Positions 53,745 through 63,154 of a stretch of DNA of 64,000 nucleotides are shown one piece after another. A model generated the notes under the pieces. That model saw only the letters and a list, made by a program, of their open reading frames with translations, did not search any database and was not told the origin of the DNA. Both the position numbers and the translations under genes were made by a program. The first letter of the stretch is position 1; each line of letters begins with the position of its first letter. Source of the DNA: Nitrospira sp. (GTDB taxonomy: Bacteria; Nitrospirota; Thermodesulfovibrionia; Thermodesulfovibrionales; Dissulfurispiraceae); contig NSJL01000005.1 of NCBI GenBank assembly GCA_002634385.1, forward strand, positions 124,001-188,000. The letters run 5' to 3'.

Positions 53745-54956
53745 CTAAAGGGAGACTACCTTCAGGAATTTCCTCTTTCCCGCTCTGATGAGGTAGGAGC
53801 CTCTTGCGAGCTTCCTGTTGGGATCGGTGACCTTCTCTTCATCCACGCTCACCCCCCCCTGCTTGATCAGCCGCATCGCCTCGCCGGTACTCACGGTCAG
53901 CCCCGAGGTCTTCATGATCTGGGGGAGCCACATGGGATCCTCCTCCCACGTCATCTCCACCACCGGGATCTCGTCGGGCAGGCCCTTCTGCCGGAATACA
54001 TTTTCGAACTCCTCCCGGGCATGGAGTGAGGCATCCCGGCCCCAGTACCGTTCCACCAGCTCCATGGCGAGATTCTCTTTGGCCTTCTTGGGGTGAACGG
54101 TTCCCGTCTTCAGCCCCTCTTTGAGAGTCGCCAGTTCCTCATTGCCGATATGGCTCAGGAGCTCGTAATACTTGAGCATCAACTCGTCGCTGATGGACAT
54201 GAGCTTGCCGTACATCTCCCGGGGCGGGTCGAAAATTCCCACGTAATTGCCCAGGCTCTTGGACATCTTCTTGATGCCGTCGAGGCCCTCCAGGAGAGGC
54301 ATGATCACGAGGGCCTGCGGGGGCTGCCCGTATTCCTGCTGCAACTCCCTGCCCATGAGGAGGTTGAATCTCTGGTCGGTCCCCCCCAGCTCCACATCCG
54401 CCTTGAGGGCCACGGAATCGTATCCCTGCAGGAGGGGATACATGAATTCGTGGATCCCGATGGGACTCTGACTGGTGAAGCGCTGCTTGAAATCCTCCCT
54501 CTCCAGCATCCGTGCCACCGTCTGCTTCGCCTGGAGTTTCACGATCTCCATGGCGGTCAGGTTCATGAGCCACTCGCTGTTGAACCGGATAACGGTCTTT
54601 TCGGGATCGAGGATTTTGAATACCTGCTCCTTGTAGGTTTCGGCATTTTTCAGCACATCCTCGCGGGTCAGGGGCTTTCTCGTTTCGGACTTTCCGGTGG
54701 GATCGCCGATCATCCCGGTGAAATCGCCGATCAGAAAGACGATCTCGTGTCCCAGCTCCTGGAACTGGCGCATCTTCTCGAGGAGCACGGTGTGCCCCAG
54801 ATGGATGTCGGGGGCGGTGGGGTCGAAGCCCGCCTTGATCCGCAGGGGCCTGTTCTCTTTAAGGGATTTCTCGATCTTGCGCAGGAGTTCCTTTTCGAGG
54901 ATAATCTCGACGGTTCCCCTCTTTATGATTTCCAACTGTTTTTCCGCTGTAAGCAT
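53745..54956 (-). CDS. tyrS: Tyrosyl-tRNA synthetase
   Basis: 403 residues from the second in-frame ATG; the first ATG at 54983 would add nine residues. Class I motifs are [11 protein letters not shown] and [10 protein letters not shown], and the C-terminus carries an S4 RNA-binding domain ([18 protein letters not shown]). This is the TyrRS-Z-like branch by layout. Convergent with argJ. Confidence 0.95.
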   Translation of the reverse strand: MLTAEKQLEIIKRGTVEIILEKELLRKIEKSLKENRPLRIKAGFDPTAPDIHLGHTVLLEKMRQFQELGHEIVFLIGDFTGMIGDPTGKSETRKPLTREDVLKNAETYKEQVFKILDPEKTVIRFNSEWLMNLTAMEIVKLQAKQTVARMLEREDFKQRFTSQSPIGIHEFMYPLLQGYDSVALKADVELGGTDQRFNLLMGRELQQEYGQPPQALVIMPLLEGLDGIKKMSKSLGNYVGIFDPPREMYGKLMSISDELMLKYYELLSHIGNEELATLKEGLKTGTVHPKKAKENLAMELVERYWGRDASLHAREEFENVFRQKGLPDEIPVVEMTWEEDPMWLPQIMKTSGLTVSTGEAMRLIKQGGVSVDEEKVTDPNRKLARGSYLIRAGKRKFLKVVSL

Positions 54957-55087
54957 AGCATCTATAATAAAATGTGTGTACATCCGAGGTCAAATGGAGA
55001 GAAAGTTAATCGATACCCGAAATTAGACCACCTCGGCGCTTTCTGCCTCCTCTCGGTAACGAACGGCAGAGAGGAGTGAGCGCGAAA

Positions 55088-55128
55088 TGTAAAGAATTCC
55101 TTACAAGAGCGTGTTAAGAAACCCTCAC
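55088..55128 (+). repeat. TA-region repeat, copy A (divergent)
   Basis: Begins TGTAAAGAATTCCTTACAAGA and aligns over its whole length with copies B (55906) and C (57134), with several substitutions and a two-base insertion. It stands between tyrS and the relBE-like pair. Confidence 0.55.
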
Positions 55129-55169
55129 AAAAGTCTTTACCCTGCAGGACTGAGGACTGCAGCAGGCTT

Positions 55170-55457
55170 TCAGTGATTCTCGGTGGTACGCTTTTCCATA
55201 ATCTCGTACACACTCTTCCTGTGTCTGATGCCTAAAATGAAAGCTCTTGATTCTTCGATTAAAAATAAGACCCGATAATCGCCCACGCGCAGTTTCCAAT
55301 ACCCTCTCAAGGTCTTCCTGAGCGACTCCCCATACTCGTGCGGTGCTGTAGAAAGGCGTGTTTCGATAGCTGTCCTGATGCGTGTCTTCAGATCAGAGTT
55401 GATAAGCGGCAGATCGTCAGCCCTTACTGCAGGATGATAGACCAGCTCATAGGGCAT
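55170..55457 (-). CDS. RelE/ParE-family toxin
   Basis: 95 residues from the ATG that shares one base with the antitoxin stop. ELVYHPAVRADDLPLINSDLKTRI, ESLRKTLRGYWKLRVGDYRVLFLIEE and ILGIRHRKSVYEI follow the RelE fold, including the basic KLRVGDYR strand and the terminal His-Arg. It would cleave mRNA or poison gyrase until neutralised by the upstream antitoxin. Confidence 0.88.
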   Translation of the reverse strand: MPYELVYHPAVRADDLPLINSDLKTRIRTAIETRLSTAPHEYGESLRKTLRGYWKLRVGDYRVLFLIEESRAFILGIRHRKSVYEIMEKRTTENH

Positions 55458-55687
55458 TATCCCTTCCACACCTCATCATGAGAGAGAAGCTTCGAACGAT
55501 CCAGCGTCTTCATCCTCTCATCTGCAAGAGTCGAAAGTGCGACATCCTCTTTCAATTCCAAGGCCTCTTTGATGAGATCTCTCACTATCATTGCCATCGA
55601 CACTCCGCTCTCTTCGGCCAGATCATGTATTGCCGCATAAATCGGCCGCTCAACCACAACATTTATTCTGGGGTTCTTTGCAGGCAT
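55457..55687 (-). CDS. Ribbon-helix-helix antitoxin
   Basis: 76 residues. NPRINVVVERPIYAAIHDLAEESGVSMAMIVRDLIKEAL is an RHH DNA-binding domain, followed by an acidic tail (LSTLADERMKTLDRSKLL) that would wrap the toxin. Its start is preceded by AAAGGAGG on the minus strand and by an operator palindrome. Confidence 0.87.
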   Translation of the reverse strand: MPAKNPRINVVVERPIYAAIHDLAEESGVSMAMIVRDLIKEALELKEDVALSTLADERMKTLDRSKLLSHDEVWKG

Positions 55688-55705
55688 TTCTTCCTCCTTT
55701 TCTTA

Positions 55706-55729
55706 TAGTGTAACGCAAGTGATACACTA
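55706..55729 (-). promoter_or_regulatory. Operator of the relBE-like pair
   Basis: TAGTGTA and TACACTA form a perfect inverted repeat with seven-base arms and a ten-base centre, 19 bases upstream of the antitoxin start. This is the usual position for autoregulation by an RHH antitoxin. Confidence 0.65.
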
Positions 55730-56327
55730 ACTACAGCAATGCGAATTCTATGCCGCTCTTGAATACCCCTAAATTGATGAGGAAATCGTGAAAAAAGCAA
55801 GGGTGGTTTCAGGCTAACGTATTCCCATGCAGCCGGAATCGATGTGGCTTCTGAAGGTCATTCTGTAGCAGTGCCGCCTGATCGGGACGATAAACCGGTG
55901 AGGGTTTGCTGTAAGGAATATTTACAGGAGTGTCAAGAAAACCAACACGGCTGTTTTCCCTCCTTTCTTCTGTCTTTCTCTTTACCTCTACCTTTACCTC
56001 TGCCTGTCTTTTCCTCTCCCTTCCCCTGATCTTTGTCATTGCGAAGGGTCTGTTTCCTGAAGCAATCCCTTCCTTTTCATGAGAATTGCAGGCCACGATG
56101 AGTAAGGGGCAGTATCCCAAGAACACGTATGCTGCCGCCAAGCATGGAGGAGCATAACTGTTTCCCTCATCTTTTCAAAGCCGTCCTCCGGCGGTTCAGT
56201 CCTGTCCCGGCTCAATGATTTTAAACGCACACCCCCCCTGGAGAACCCTGCCGATACTCTGGGTGATGTCCGAAAGGCTGCTTTCCACGATTCAGAGTGT
56301 GTTTCCCCAAGGCATAATTACGAGACC
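55730..56327. other. Gap between the two toxin-antitoxin modules
   Basis: About 600 bases without a supported gene. It contains repeat copy B (55906-55962), directly followed by a nearly pure pyrimidine tract (about 55957-56030, with ctttacctctac-type subrepeats), and a stretch beginning gtcattgcgaaggg (56035) that resembles a common dispersed intergenic repeat. Confidence 0.6.
55906..55962 (+). repeat. TA-region repeat, copy B
   Basis: A 57-base unit starting TTGCTGTAAGGAATATTTAC and including GTCAAGAAAACCAACACGGC. It agrees with copy C (57134-57191) at all but about five positions. It contains a small hairpin, GAAAAC/GTTTTC, over a ten-base loop. Copies B and C flank the phd-vapC pair as direct repeats. 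Confidence 0.75.
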
Positions 56328-56344
56328 ACATTATGCTATAATGT
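56328..56344 (+). promoter_or_regulatory. Operator/-10 palindrome of the phd-vapC pair
   Basis: ACATTAT GCT ATAATGT is a perfect inverted repeat with seven-base arms that includes a TATAAT -10 hexamer (56337-56342), about 35 bases before the antitoxin start. It fits autoregulation by a Phd-type antitoxin. Confidence 0.6.
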
Positions 56345-56378
56345 AGTTACAATAGTTTGACGATCTTTGGAGGGGAGT

Positions 56379-56654
56379 ATGGGACAGACATTGGTAAATA
56401 TCCGGGAGTTCAAGAGCCGCCTCAGTTATTACCTGCGCCTGACCAAGGCGGGGGAGTCGGTCGTGATCACCGAGCGCGGCACCCCGATCGGCCGCATCGT
56501 CCCTGTGGCTGCTCCGGTAGAGGAGCGGATGGAGGCGATGGCCCAGGCGGGCTTGGCGCTCTGGAACAGGAAGAAGCTGAAACCCATGCCGCCGGTGGCC
56601 AGGGTGCAGGGTGCGCGTACCGTATCCGACCTGCTGATTGAGGACCGCGAATGA
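56379..56654 (+). CDS. Phd/YefM-family antitoxin
   Basis: 91 residues from the ATG after GGAGGGGAG. LVNIREFKSRLSYYLRLTKAGESVVITERGTPIGRIVPV is the classic Phd/YefM N-terminal DNA-binding domain; the C-terminal tail would bind the toxin. Overlaps the PIN-domain toxin by four bases. Confidence 0.9.
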   Translation: MGQTLVNIREFKSRLSYYLRLTKAGESVVITERGTPIGRIVPVAAPVEERMEAMAQAGLALWNRKKLKPMPPVARVQGARTVSDLLIEDRE

Positions 56655-57088
56655 TCGTCTATATGGACGCGAGCGCCCTCGTCAAGCGATATGTGGCTGA
56701 GGCCGGCTCAGGGGAGGTCGATACACTGATTGCGGAGGCCTCTGTAGTCGGTACTGCAGTCATCAGCCATGCCGAAGCCGCCTCGGCACTGGCAAAGGCG
56801 GTCCGCATGCGGCTGCTTTCACGGGAGGAGGCCGCATCAGCCCTGCAGGTTTTCAATGCGGAATGGGAAAGCCTGGTCCGGTTGCAGTTGACTGAGGTCC
56901 TACTCTCCCGCGCGGCAACCCTGGCATGGGATCACGGGCTGCGCGGGTATGATGCGGTCCATCTGGCGGCAGCACTCTTCTGGCAGGAGATGCTCGGTGA
57001 TCCGATTTCCCTGGCAACGTACGACCGGCAACTCTGGGAAGCCGCACAAGCAACAGGTCTTTCGGCATGGCCGGAGGCGCTCCCTTGA
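56651..57088 (+). CDS. vapC: VapC-type PIN-domain toxin
   Basis: 145 residues. The acidic PIN residues are visible in VYMDASALVKRYV, ISHAEAASAL, LRGYDAVHLAAAL and LATYDRQL. VapC ribonucleases cut specific RNAs such as tRNAs. With the preceding Phd-type antitoxin it forms a complete type II module. Confidence 0.92.
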   Translation: MIVYMDASALVKRYVAEAGSGEVDTLIAEASVVGTAVISHAEAASALAKAVRMRLLSREEAASALQVFNAEWESLVRLQLTEVLLSRAATLAWDHGLRGYDAVHLAAALFWQEMLGDPISLATYDRQLWEAAQATGLSAWPEALP

Positions 57089-57133
57089 TTTTAACTGAAC
57101 GGGGCTTTCCGGTGGACTTGCCGGCCAATAAAG

Positions 57134-57191
57134 TTGCTGTAAAGAATCTCTTACAGGAGCGTCAAGAAAACCAACACGGCTGTTTTCCCTC
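57134..57191 (+). repeat. TA-region repeat, copy C
   Basis: A 58-base unit starting TTGCTGTAAAGAATCTCTTA, 46 bases after the vapC stop, in the same orientation as copies A and B. The downstream 300 bases up to the sigma-54 promoter contain no supported gene. Confidence 0.75.
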
Positions 57192-57499
57192 TGCCGGACT
57201 GTTTTATCCAGTAGTGTGCTGCCTTGTTATCTCATCTCTCTCTTTCAGGTACTGACGCCTCTCTCGGAAGAAAAATGTAAAGAGAACAAAGGGTTCCTTT
57301 CTCCTTCGTATGATAAGCCCCTTCAAAGTCAGTCGGTTGCTGCAAGGGGCGAAGGAGGAGATACGGCCAATGGAGAGAGTCTTTTCTGACCTGCCCAAAG
57401 AGGTGCAAAGGTTTGTTCCCTGTAAAATATCACGACACGTGTGCCTGTCCGGGAGAATAGGTGATGCAAATCCCCTTGAATTTACAGTGTTAGCTTAGC

Positions 57500-57515
57500 T
57501 GGCATGCATATTGCT
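57500..57515 (+). promoter_or_regulatory. Sigma-54-type promoter of the PEP-CTERM gene
   Basis: TGGCATGCATATTGCT has the -24 GG and -12 GC at the required spacing and matches TGGCAC-N5-TTGC at all but one position. It lies 99 bases before the start. A short sequence TACAGTG occurs on both sides (57483-57489 and 57524-57530). Sigma-54 control is known for several PEP-CTERM/exosortase systems with the PrsK/PrsR regulators. Confidence 0.65.
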
Positions 57516-57614
57516 TTATAGCTTACAGTGCATTCCCACCAGGTATTCCCGTCCTGTTTGCGGGAGAAAGTCACTATGGAAACACCATGCGTGCAACCCA
57601 AAGGAGGTGCGCTG

Positions 57615-58556
57615 ATGAAAAGATTCATTGCTTTTACCCTACTGCTTCTAACGGTACCCTTTACCTCCACCCTTGTCCATGCTGTTACCCTTACCTTCTC
57701 CACCCTCGATTATCCCGGTGCTGTCAATACCTATGCCCAAGGTATTAGCGGAGATATGATCGTAGGATATTATTATGATGGGAAAACATACCAAGGATTC
57801 TCCTATGATGGGAACACTTGGACTACCTTAACCTATCCTGATAATACGAATGTCAATAACAGGACTTTTCCGACTGGAATAAGTGGAAACACTATTACCG
57901 GGTACTATAATTCCATTTCCGGAGGTAAAGGCTTCCTGTACGATGGCAAAACCTGGACCACTCTCAGCTATCCAAGCTCCAGACATACCTATATCTATGA
58001 CATAAGTGGAAATAATATGGTTGGGTATGCTTTTGGTGATGCGATAGATAATGCATTTTTTTACGATGGCATTACCTGGAGAGATCTCAGCTTCCCTGGT
58101 GCTCATGACAGCACTATCATTCCCACAGGAGTAAGCGGAAACACTATTGTCGGTACCTATGAGGAAAACGTCAAAGGGAAAACCGTAGGATTCATGTACG
58201 ACGGAAAGACAGTAACCGTCTTGAATTACCCCGGTGCTCTATGGACCGATCCCTCAGGAATCAGTGAAAAGTATATTGTAGGAGAATATAGCGATGGCAG
58301 TCAGTCCCATGGGTTTTTGTACGATGGCACTACCTGGACCAGTTTCGATTATCCCGATACTCTGCCTTATGCCTCTGCCACGGATATTGACGGAAATACT
58401 ATCATAGGGCTTTATTCTGATGCGACGGGCACGCACGGGTTCACCGCCACACTCTCCGGCGAGACTCCTCCCATTCCCGAGCCCTCCACCGGTCTTCTCC
58501 TCGGTCTTGGTCTTAGTATTGCAGCGGTGATAAGGAGAAAACTGAAAGGAAAATAG
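57615..58556 (+). CDS. PEP-CTERM sorted extracellular protein with propeller-like repeats
   Basis: 313 residues from the ATG after AAAGGAGG; the longer frame from 57528 lacks a signal. A signal peptide (RFIAFTLLLLTVPFTSTLVHA) is followed by about six repeats of ~40 residues built on a GF-YDG-TWT-L-YP strand group and a GISGN-IVGYY turn, as in beta-propeller repeat proteins. The C-terminus has the PEP-CTERM tripartite signal: IPEPSTG, a hydrophobic helix and a basic RRKLKGK end, so an exosortase should process it. No exosortase lies in this window. Confidence 0.87.
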   Translation: MKRFIAFTLLLLTVPFTSTLVHAVTLTFSTLDYPGAVNTYAQGISGDMIVGYYYDGKTYQGFSYDGNTWTTLTYPDNTNVNNRTFPTGISGNTITGYYNSISGGKGFLYDGKTWTTLSYPSSRHTYIYDISGNNMVGYAFGDAIDNAFFYDGITWRDLSFPGAHDSTIIPTGVSGNTIVGTYEENVKGKTVGFMYDGKTVTVLNYPGALWTDPSGISEKYIVGEYSDGSQSHGFLYDGTTWTSFDYPDTLPYASATDIDGNTIIGLYSDATGTHGFTATLSGETPPIPEPSTGLLLGLGLSIAAVIRRKLKGK

Positions 58557-58645
58557 TTCAGTATGTAGTGATTCGTCCCTGTTTGCTCAACTCATCCGCT
58601 ATGCAGGATGAAAGGGCTCGAAGTATTCACAACAAAGCAAGCACT

Positions 58646-58698
58646 GAAGAAGGCGGTACTTGTATTTCTGCCGCTCAATAGAGAGTACCGCCTTCTTC
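58646..58698. terminator. Bidirectional terminator between convergent surface-protein genes
   Basis: GAAGAAGGCGGTACT (58646-58660) and AGTACCGCCTTCTTC (58684-58698) are perfect 15-base inverted repeats around a 23-base loop, set between the ends of the PEP-CTERM gene and the giant minus-strand gene. Confidence 0.7.
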
Positions 58699-58711
58699 CA
58701 GGTCTACCTGT

Positions 58712-61700
58712 TTATTGTATCGTTACTGTTACCGACTGATCTCCAGTAAGATTTACCTGTGTAGTACCGCTTTTGCTCCCATAACGCGCTCGTATGGTAT
58801 GCGGCGTCTTATATACCTTATAGCTGCCATCACCCATGGGAGTACCTGAAGTTGTCTTGTTAGTACGGTGATATTGGATAGCATCGGTACTCACCGTACC
58901 GTTGCTCCCTGTTTTTCCGCTAAAAGCAGGAGATACCGGGTCGTCATATTCATATACGTCTACATCGGCATTATTCACCAGATTGTTCGCCGTGTCTCTT
59001 ACCGTAATATTCAGGTGCCAGCCGACCCTTATCTCCTTTTGGTCCTCTGCATCCGTCCCATTGAACTCCAGATTGATGCTATCCATCGAAGCCCCTCCTT
59101 CCATATCGTTACTGATGAAAGTACCGGTGCTTGGTATTGAGGAGTACTCGCTCTTAATAGTCCTATAGGAGGAGTAGTTGTCCCTCTTCACAAACGTGTT
59201 ATCGATGAACTGAGCGTATCCGTCTGCATGCCCATAGTGGTCGGCCAAAAGGACGTTGGCCCAGTTGCTTTCCACCCGGTTGTTCCTGATCTTCAGGTTG
59301 GGGGAAACATTGTTTGAGACGATGGCGATAGCTGCAGCTTTTGCGATCCCATCGTTGTTTGTTGCAATGATCACATTATCATGCAAGTCGGTGCTCAAGG
59401 TCTCATCAGGAAGTCCCAGCCAGAAGCCCCGTCCCCAGCTGTCCCAGCCTTTGTTATTATAATTTGCTGTAGCATGTAGGATGCAGGTATTATACATAAT
59501 CTCACTGTCTTTCCCGTTTCCCCAAACCATGCGGTAGCAGGACGAACCAGTATCACCGTATTCAGCGCCCCACTTTGTGTTCTGGACTTCAGCGTAATTG
59601 GTGTAGATTTTCGTACTCTCTTCACACCAGAAAGCGATGGGGTGAACGCCCGTACCGTACACTTTATTGTGGTGGGCAGCCCCATTCCTCACCGAAATAC
59701 CAAATGAGTTGGTATCTATACTGTTGATGGTAACTTGATTGTTGTAGACTTCCGCATTATAACCCGCCTTGATACCAATGTGCCGCGCAGTGACACTGTT
59801 ATGATGTATTTTCATAGTGTCCAAGTTCTCTGTTTGTATGACCTTGATTGCTTGATGTCGATCGCTCAACACTGCGCCCGTGTCCTGAATAGTATTGTGG
59901 TGAATATTAGCGTTCCACCCATAGCTCATATGAATGCCATTGGTATCGTCCGTATGATAGGAGATAGTCAGACCTCCGATCTCCATGCCATCGGTTTTAT
60001 ACGCATAGATGGGATTACAGTTTATTCCATACCTTTTTGGATCAGTATCCCCAGCACAGCTGCTTGAGGGGCTCTGCTTGATAGTACCGTTGACTATGGC
60101 AAGACCGGCATAGCCTCTGCTATATGCACCGCCCTCTATATACACACCGTAAGCAGGGGCGGTGCCGCCGCCGGTCCCGTAGGTGATCGTATAGCCGTTC
60201 AGATTCAGAGTCACATTGTGCGCAGCGATGACAAACGCAGTGCCGGAAGCAGACACGTTATTCTGCAATACATACTCTTTACCTTCCTGGTCTAAGGTCG
60301 CCCCCGCAGAGTATACAGGTATCGTTGACCGTCCCGAAGGAGGAGTGACATTTGCAGCCCCTGCATTGATGACCATGTCACTCGTACCCAACTCATATTG
60401 ACCCTGACTCACCGTAAGGGACTGGTTCACTTCGGTCGACCATTCGCCGGTATTGTCTTGCACTTTGAAATAGATGGTGTGGGTGCCTGCAGGGAGCGCC
60501 GAAGTACTGAAAGAGGTAGCCGCGCTCAATTGTCCGCTGATGCTCGATCTCCAGTTATATCCGGTGATGGTGCCGTCCGCATCTGTGCCATGCCCGGTAA
60601 AGGTCACCAGTTCCCCCGCCGTGATAGAGCTGGGGCTGATCGAGTCAATGTACCCCACCGGAGGGGTGTTGCCGATATAGTACACCTCAGTCTTAATATG
60701 CTCGGTACGTATGGGATCGGGGTTCCCCGCCAGGTCCCTGGCAACGAACTTGAGGGTGGTGTTAGTGGCGATGTTAATTGGAGAGGAGTAGATGCTCGAG
60801 TTTGTTGTGGGAGTGCTCCCGTCCGTGGTGTAGTAGATCTGAGCGCACCCCGAACCGGTCCCGTCACTGCAGGTCAAGGTTACTGATTGGGGAGTAGAAT
60901 AATTGCCCCCTGGAGGAGTGGCCGTGGAAGTGGGAGGAGGAGTAGTGTCCAATAGAATCGTGTCAGAGTAAGCTACGGAAGGGTTTCCTGCTCCATCATA
61001 GTACTTCACACGCACTGTCTTAGAGTTGTCCCCCGAACTCAGGGTCCAGGCCTTTGTTGTGGCATACGCCTCGGCAGTAGACCAGGAGGTGCCGTCATTG
61101 CTGAACTGCATCCGGGTGCAGCCGCTGCTGTTATCACTACAGCTGAGAGTCAGGGTCACTGCCGTGCTCCGGGTCGATGTGGCCCCCTGGTTGATCACGA
61201 TCGTGCCCGTCGGAGGGGTCGTGTCGGGCGCCGAAAGCGTGGTGGCCTGAACAGGAGGGGAGGATTGGGCAGAGGTATTGGGCACTGCGTCAAACGCATC
61301 AACCGTATAGGAGTAGGTTGTCGAGGCGGTCAGTCCGGTGTCGGAATACGAGGTCGCCGTCACGGTAGCAACAAGGGCTGTGTTCCGGTAAACATGGTAG
61401 CCTGCCACTTCGACGTCGTCGGTTGAGGGATTCCAGCTCAGATTGATCTGGGTGGGTGACGCAGCACTTGCCTGCAGTCCTGCCGGCACGGAAGGGGCTG
61501 CGAGGTCGAGGTATTCATCCGCTCCGATATCCCAGGCAGTGCCGTTGGGCCGCAGTGAGCCGTCCACGTCAGAGGAGAACGCCAGGTACGTATCTGCAGA
61601 AAGACTCACCCCCGCATCCCGGGCCACCGTGTCGGTACCGGAGAGGTGGAAATCCCTGTTTGCGCTGTCCACAAACCGGACAGTTGCACTGTTCTTTGAG

Positions 61701-63154
61701 TTTGCCCCGGGAGCATCGGCAAAGTTGGAGATATTGTAGTCAGAGCCCGTAGCGAAAGCGCCGCTAAAGCCGTTTGCGGTACAGGCCTGGACAATGTTGT
61801 TTTTGGCCAAGACCACCAAATTGCTCTTATTGCCCCTATAGAGGCCCTTCTTACAGTTATACAAGGTGTTATTATAGGCATAGATGGTGAAGTCCTCTGC
61901 ACTCAGATGCAGACAGGAGGCAGTGGTGGCGCTTGTCTGGAAGTCATACACGATGTTGTTCCACAGCTTTACAATGCCGCTCTCCTGTGCTCCCACCTCC
62001 GTGTACACCTCTATCCCGTTGTGGTAGTCATACGTAGTGCTTCCGGGCCCCTTCACGATAGTGTTGGAGATATGCACCTCCCCGTTTACAACATCGGGGA
62101 AATCCACCAAGATGCCTGATTGGCCATTTGCATTCACCCCGGAGAGGGAGACCTGCAGGCCCTCGATCCTTACGTGTCCATCCATGATGTCAATGGGGAT
62201 AGCGTTTGAGACCTCAAGGCGATAGGCCCCGCTGGTGTTCCATTTGCCCTGATGTCGTGCCTCCGGAGCGGTATAGATCCGGACATTGCGGCTGCTGTCA
62301 GTAGTCCAGCCATCAAGAAGAAGGGCTGCAGTGTCCGGGTTCGTCCAAGACCCCTCAATCCGTGCCACTGCAATCTTGTTTGCACAGGTCAGATCCCCGG
62401 TGGTGCATCCGGTGAAGCTGATGTTCCCATAGGCAGCCTCCCAGGCGGCCAGGGACTGAAAACATCTGTTACTGGGGCTGTAGCCGGTACAGTCCTGCCT
62501 GATCACGCTCACGTCTTCGGAAGGACCGGAAGAGGTGATCTCAAGAGTCCTGGGGTCCTCAGCAGACCAGGCTCCTGCATTGTCCTGTACTTTGAAGTAG
62601 ATGGTGTGGGTGCCTGTCGTAAGGGTCGTCGTGCTGAAGGAGGTGGACGTGCTGAGCTGTCCGTCAAGGCTCGATCGCCAGTTGTACCCAATGATGGTGC
62701 CGTCCGAGTCTGTTCCGTGCCCGGTGAAGGTTACCGCCTGCCCCACTGTGGCCGGGCTGGGGCTGATCGAGTCGATCACCGCAATAGGCGGGGTATTTCC
62801 AATCAAATATGTCTGTGTCTGTATGCTCCCGCTGTTTCCCGCAACGTCAGTGGCGAAGTACTTCAGAGTCGTGTTTGCGGTGATGCTGATCGGAGTGGAG
62901 TAGACGCTTGAGCTCGTTGTAGGAGTGCTCCCGTCCGTAGTGTAGTAGATCTGGGAGCAGCCCGAGCCGGTCCCGTCACTGCAGGTCAGGGTCACTGATT
63001 GTGCATCGGGATAGCTCCCTCCTGGAGGAGTGGCCGAGGCGGTGGGAGAGGTTGTGTCCAACTTAATTGAAGCAGAGTACTCGATCGACGGGTTGTCCGC
63101 GGCGTCCCAATACCTCACGTACACCCACTTTTCCCCGTCTCCCGATGTCAGAGT
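58712..63154 (-). CDS. Giant surface protein, C-terminal part after an in-frame amber codon
   Basis: 1480 codons continuing in the same frame as the upstream part at 63155-64000, from which they are separated only by a TAG. Domain order: a chitobiase-like domain (IYYTTDGSTPTTSSS), a PKD domain (FTGHGTDSDGTIIGYNWRSS), a right-handed beta-helix (VNANGQSGILVDFPDV ... DIGADEYL), a fibronectin type III domain (VPAGLQASAASPTQINLSW), an Ig-like PPTGTIVINQGA domain, a second chitobiase-like and PKD pair, and a second beta-helix rich in Asn (MYNTCILHATANYNN). No PEP-CTERM or LPxTG signal at the end. A secreted adhesin or polysaccharide-binding protein is likely. A GTG at 63124 could allow separate translation, but there is no signal peptide there. 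Confidence 0.8.
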   Translation of the reverse strand, partial: TLTSGDGEKWVYVRYWDAADNPSIEYSASIKLDTTSPTASATPPGGSYPDAQSVTLTCSDGTGSGCSQIYYTTDGSTPTTSSSVYSTPISITANTTLKYFATDVAGNSGSIQTQTYLIGNTPPIAVIDSISPSPATVGQAVTFTGHGTDSDGTIIGYNWRSSLDGQLSTSTSFSTTTLTTGTHTIYFKVQDNAGAWSAEDPRTLEITSSGPSEDVSVIRQDCTGYSPSNRCFQSLAAWEAAYGNISFTGCTTGDLTCANKIAVARIEGSWTNPDTAALLLDGWTTDSSRNVRIYTAPEARHQGKWNTSGAYRLEVSNAIPIDIMDGHVRIEGLQVSLSGVNANGQSGILVDFPDVVNGEVHISNTIVKGPGSTTYDYHNGIEVYTEVGAQESGIVKLWNNIVYDFQTSATTASCLHLSAEDFTIYAYNNTLYNCKKGLYRGNKSNLVVLAKNNIVQACTANGFSGAFATGSDYNISNFADAPGANSKNSATVRFVDSANRDFHLSGTDTVARDAGVSLSADTYLAFSSDVDGSLRPNGTAWDIGADEYLDLAAPSVPAGLQASAASPTQINLSWNPSTDDVEVAGYHVYRNTALVATVTATSYSDTGLTASTTYSYTVDAFDAVPNTSAQSSPPVQATTLSAPDTTPPTGTIVINQGATSTRSTAVTLTLSCSDNSSGCTRMQFSNDGTSWSTAEAYATTKAWTLSSGDNSKTVRVKYYDGAGNPSVAYSDTILLDTTPPPTSTATPPGGNYSTPQSVTLTCSDGTGSGCAQIYYTTDGSTPTTNSSIYSSPINIATNTTLKFVARDLAGNPDPIRTEHIKTEVYYIGNTPPVGYIDSISPSSITAGELVTFTGHGTDADGTITGYNWRSSISGQLSAATSFSTSALPAGTHTIYFKVQDNTGEWSTEVNQSLTVSQGQYELGTSDMVINAGAANVTPPSGRSTIPVYSAGATLDQEGKEYVLQNNVSASGTAFVIAAHNVTLNLNGYTITYGTGGGTAPAYGVYIEGGAYSRGYAGLAIVNGTIKQSPSSSCAGDTDPKRYGINCNPIYAYKTDGMEIGGLTISYHTDDTNGIHMSYGWNANIHHNTIQDTGAVLSDRHQAIKVIQTENLDTMKIHHNSVTARHIGIKAGYNAEVYNNQVTINSIDTNSFGISVRNGAAHHNKVYGTGVHPIAFWCEESTKIYTNYAEVQNTKWGAEYGDTGSSCYRMVWGNGKDSEIMYNTCILHATANYNNKGWDSWGRGFWLGLPDETLSTDLHDNVIIATNNDGIAKAAAIAIVSNNVSPNLKIRNNRVESNWANVLLADHYGHADGYAQFIDNTFVKRDNYSSYRTIKSEYSSIPSTGTFISNDMEGGASMDSINLEFNGTDAEDQKEIRVGWHLNITVRDTANNLVNNADVDVYEYDDPVSPAFSGKTGSNGTVSTDAIQYHRTNKTTSGTPMGDGSYKVYKTPHTIRARYGSKSGTTQVNLTGDQSVTVTIQ
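61560..61783 (-). repeat. 224-nt identical repeat, copy 1 (within the giant gene)
   Basis: Every base of 61560-61783 is repeated at 63387-63610. The coded segment begins with the CTANGFSGAFATGSD region and ends at the DVDG turn of the beta-helix module. Flanking sequence on both sides is similar but not identical, so the perfect core indicates recent conversion or duplication. Confidence 0.85.

Noticed and set aside
55957-56030. Pyrimidine tract as a regulatory or coding element
   Set aside because: It is low-complexity sequence with no conserved-looking frame; described only as part of the gap.
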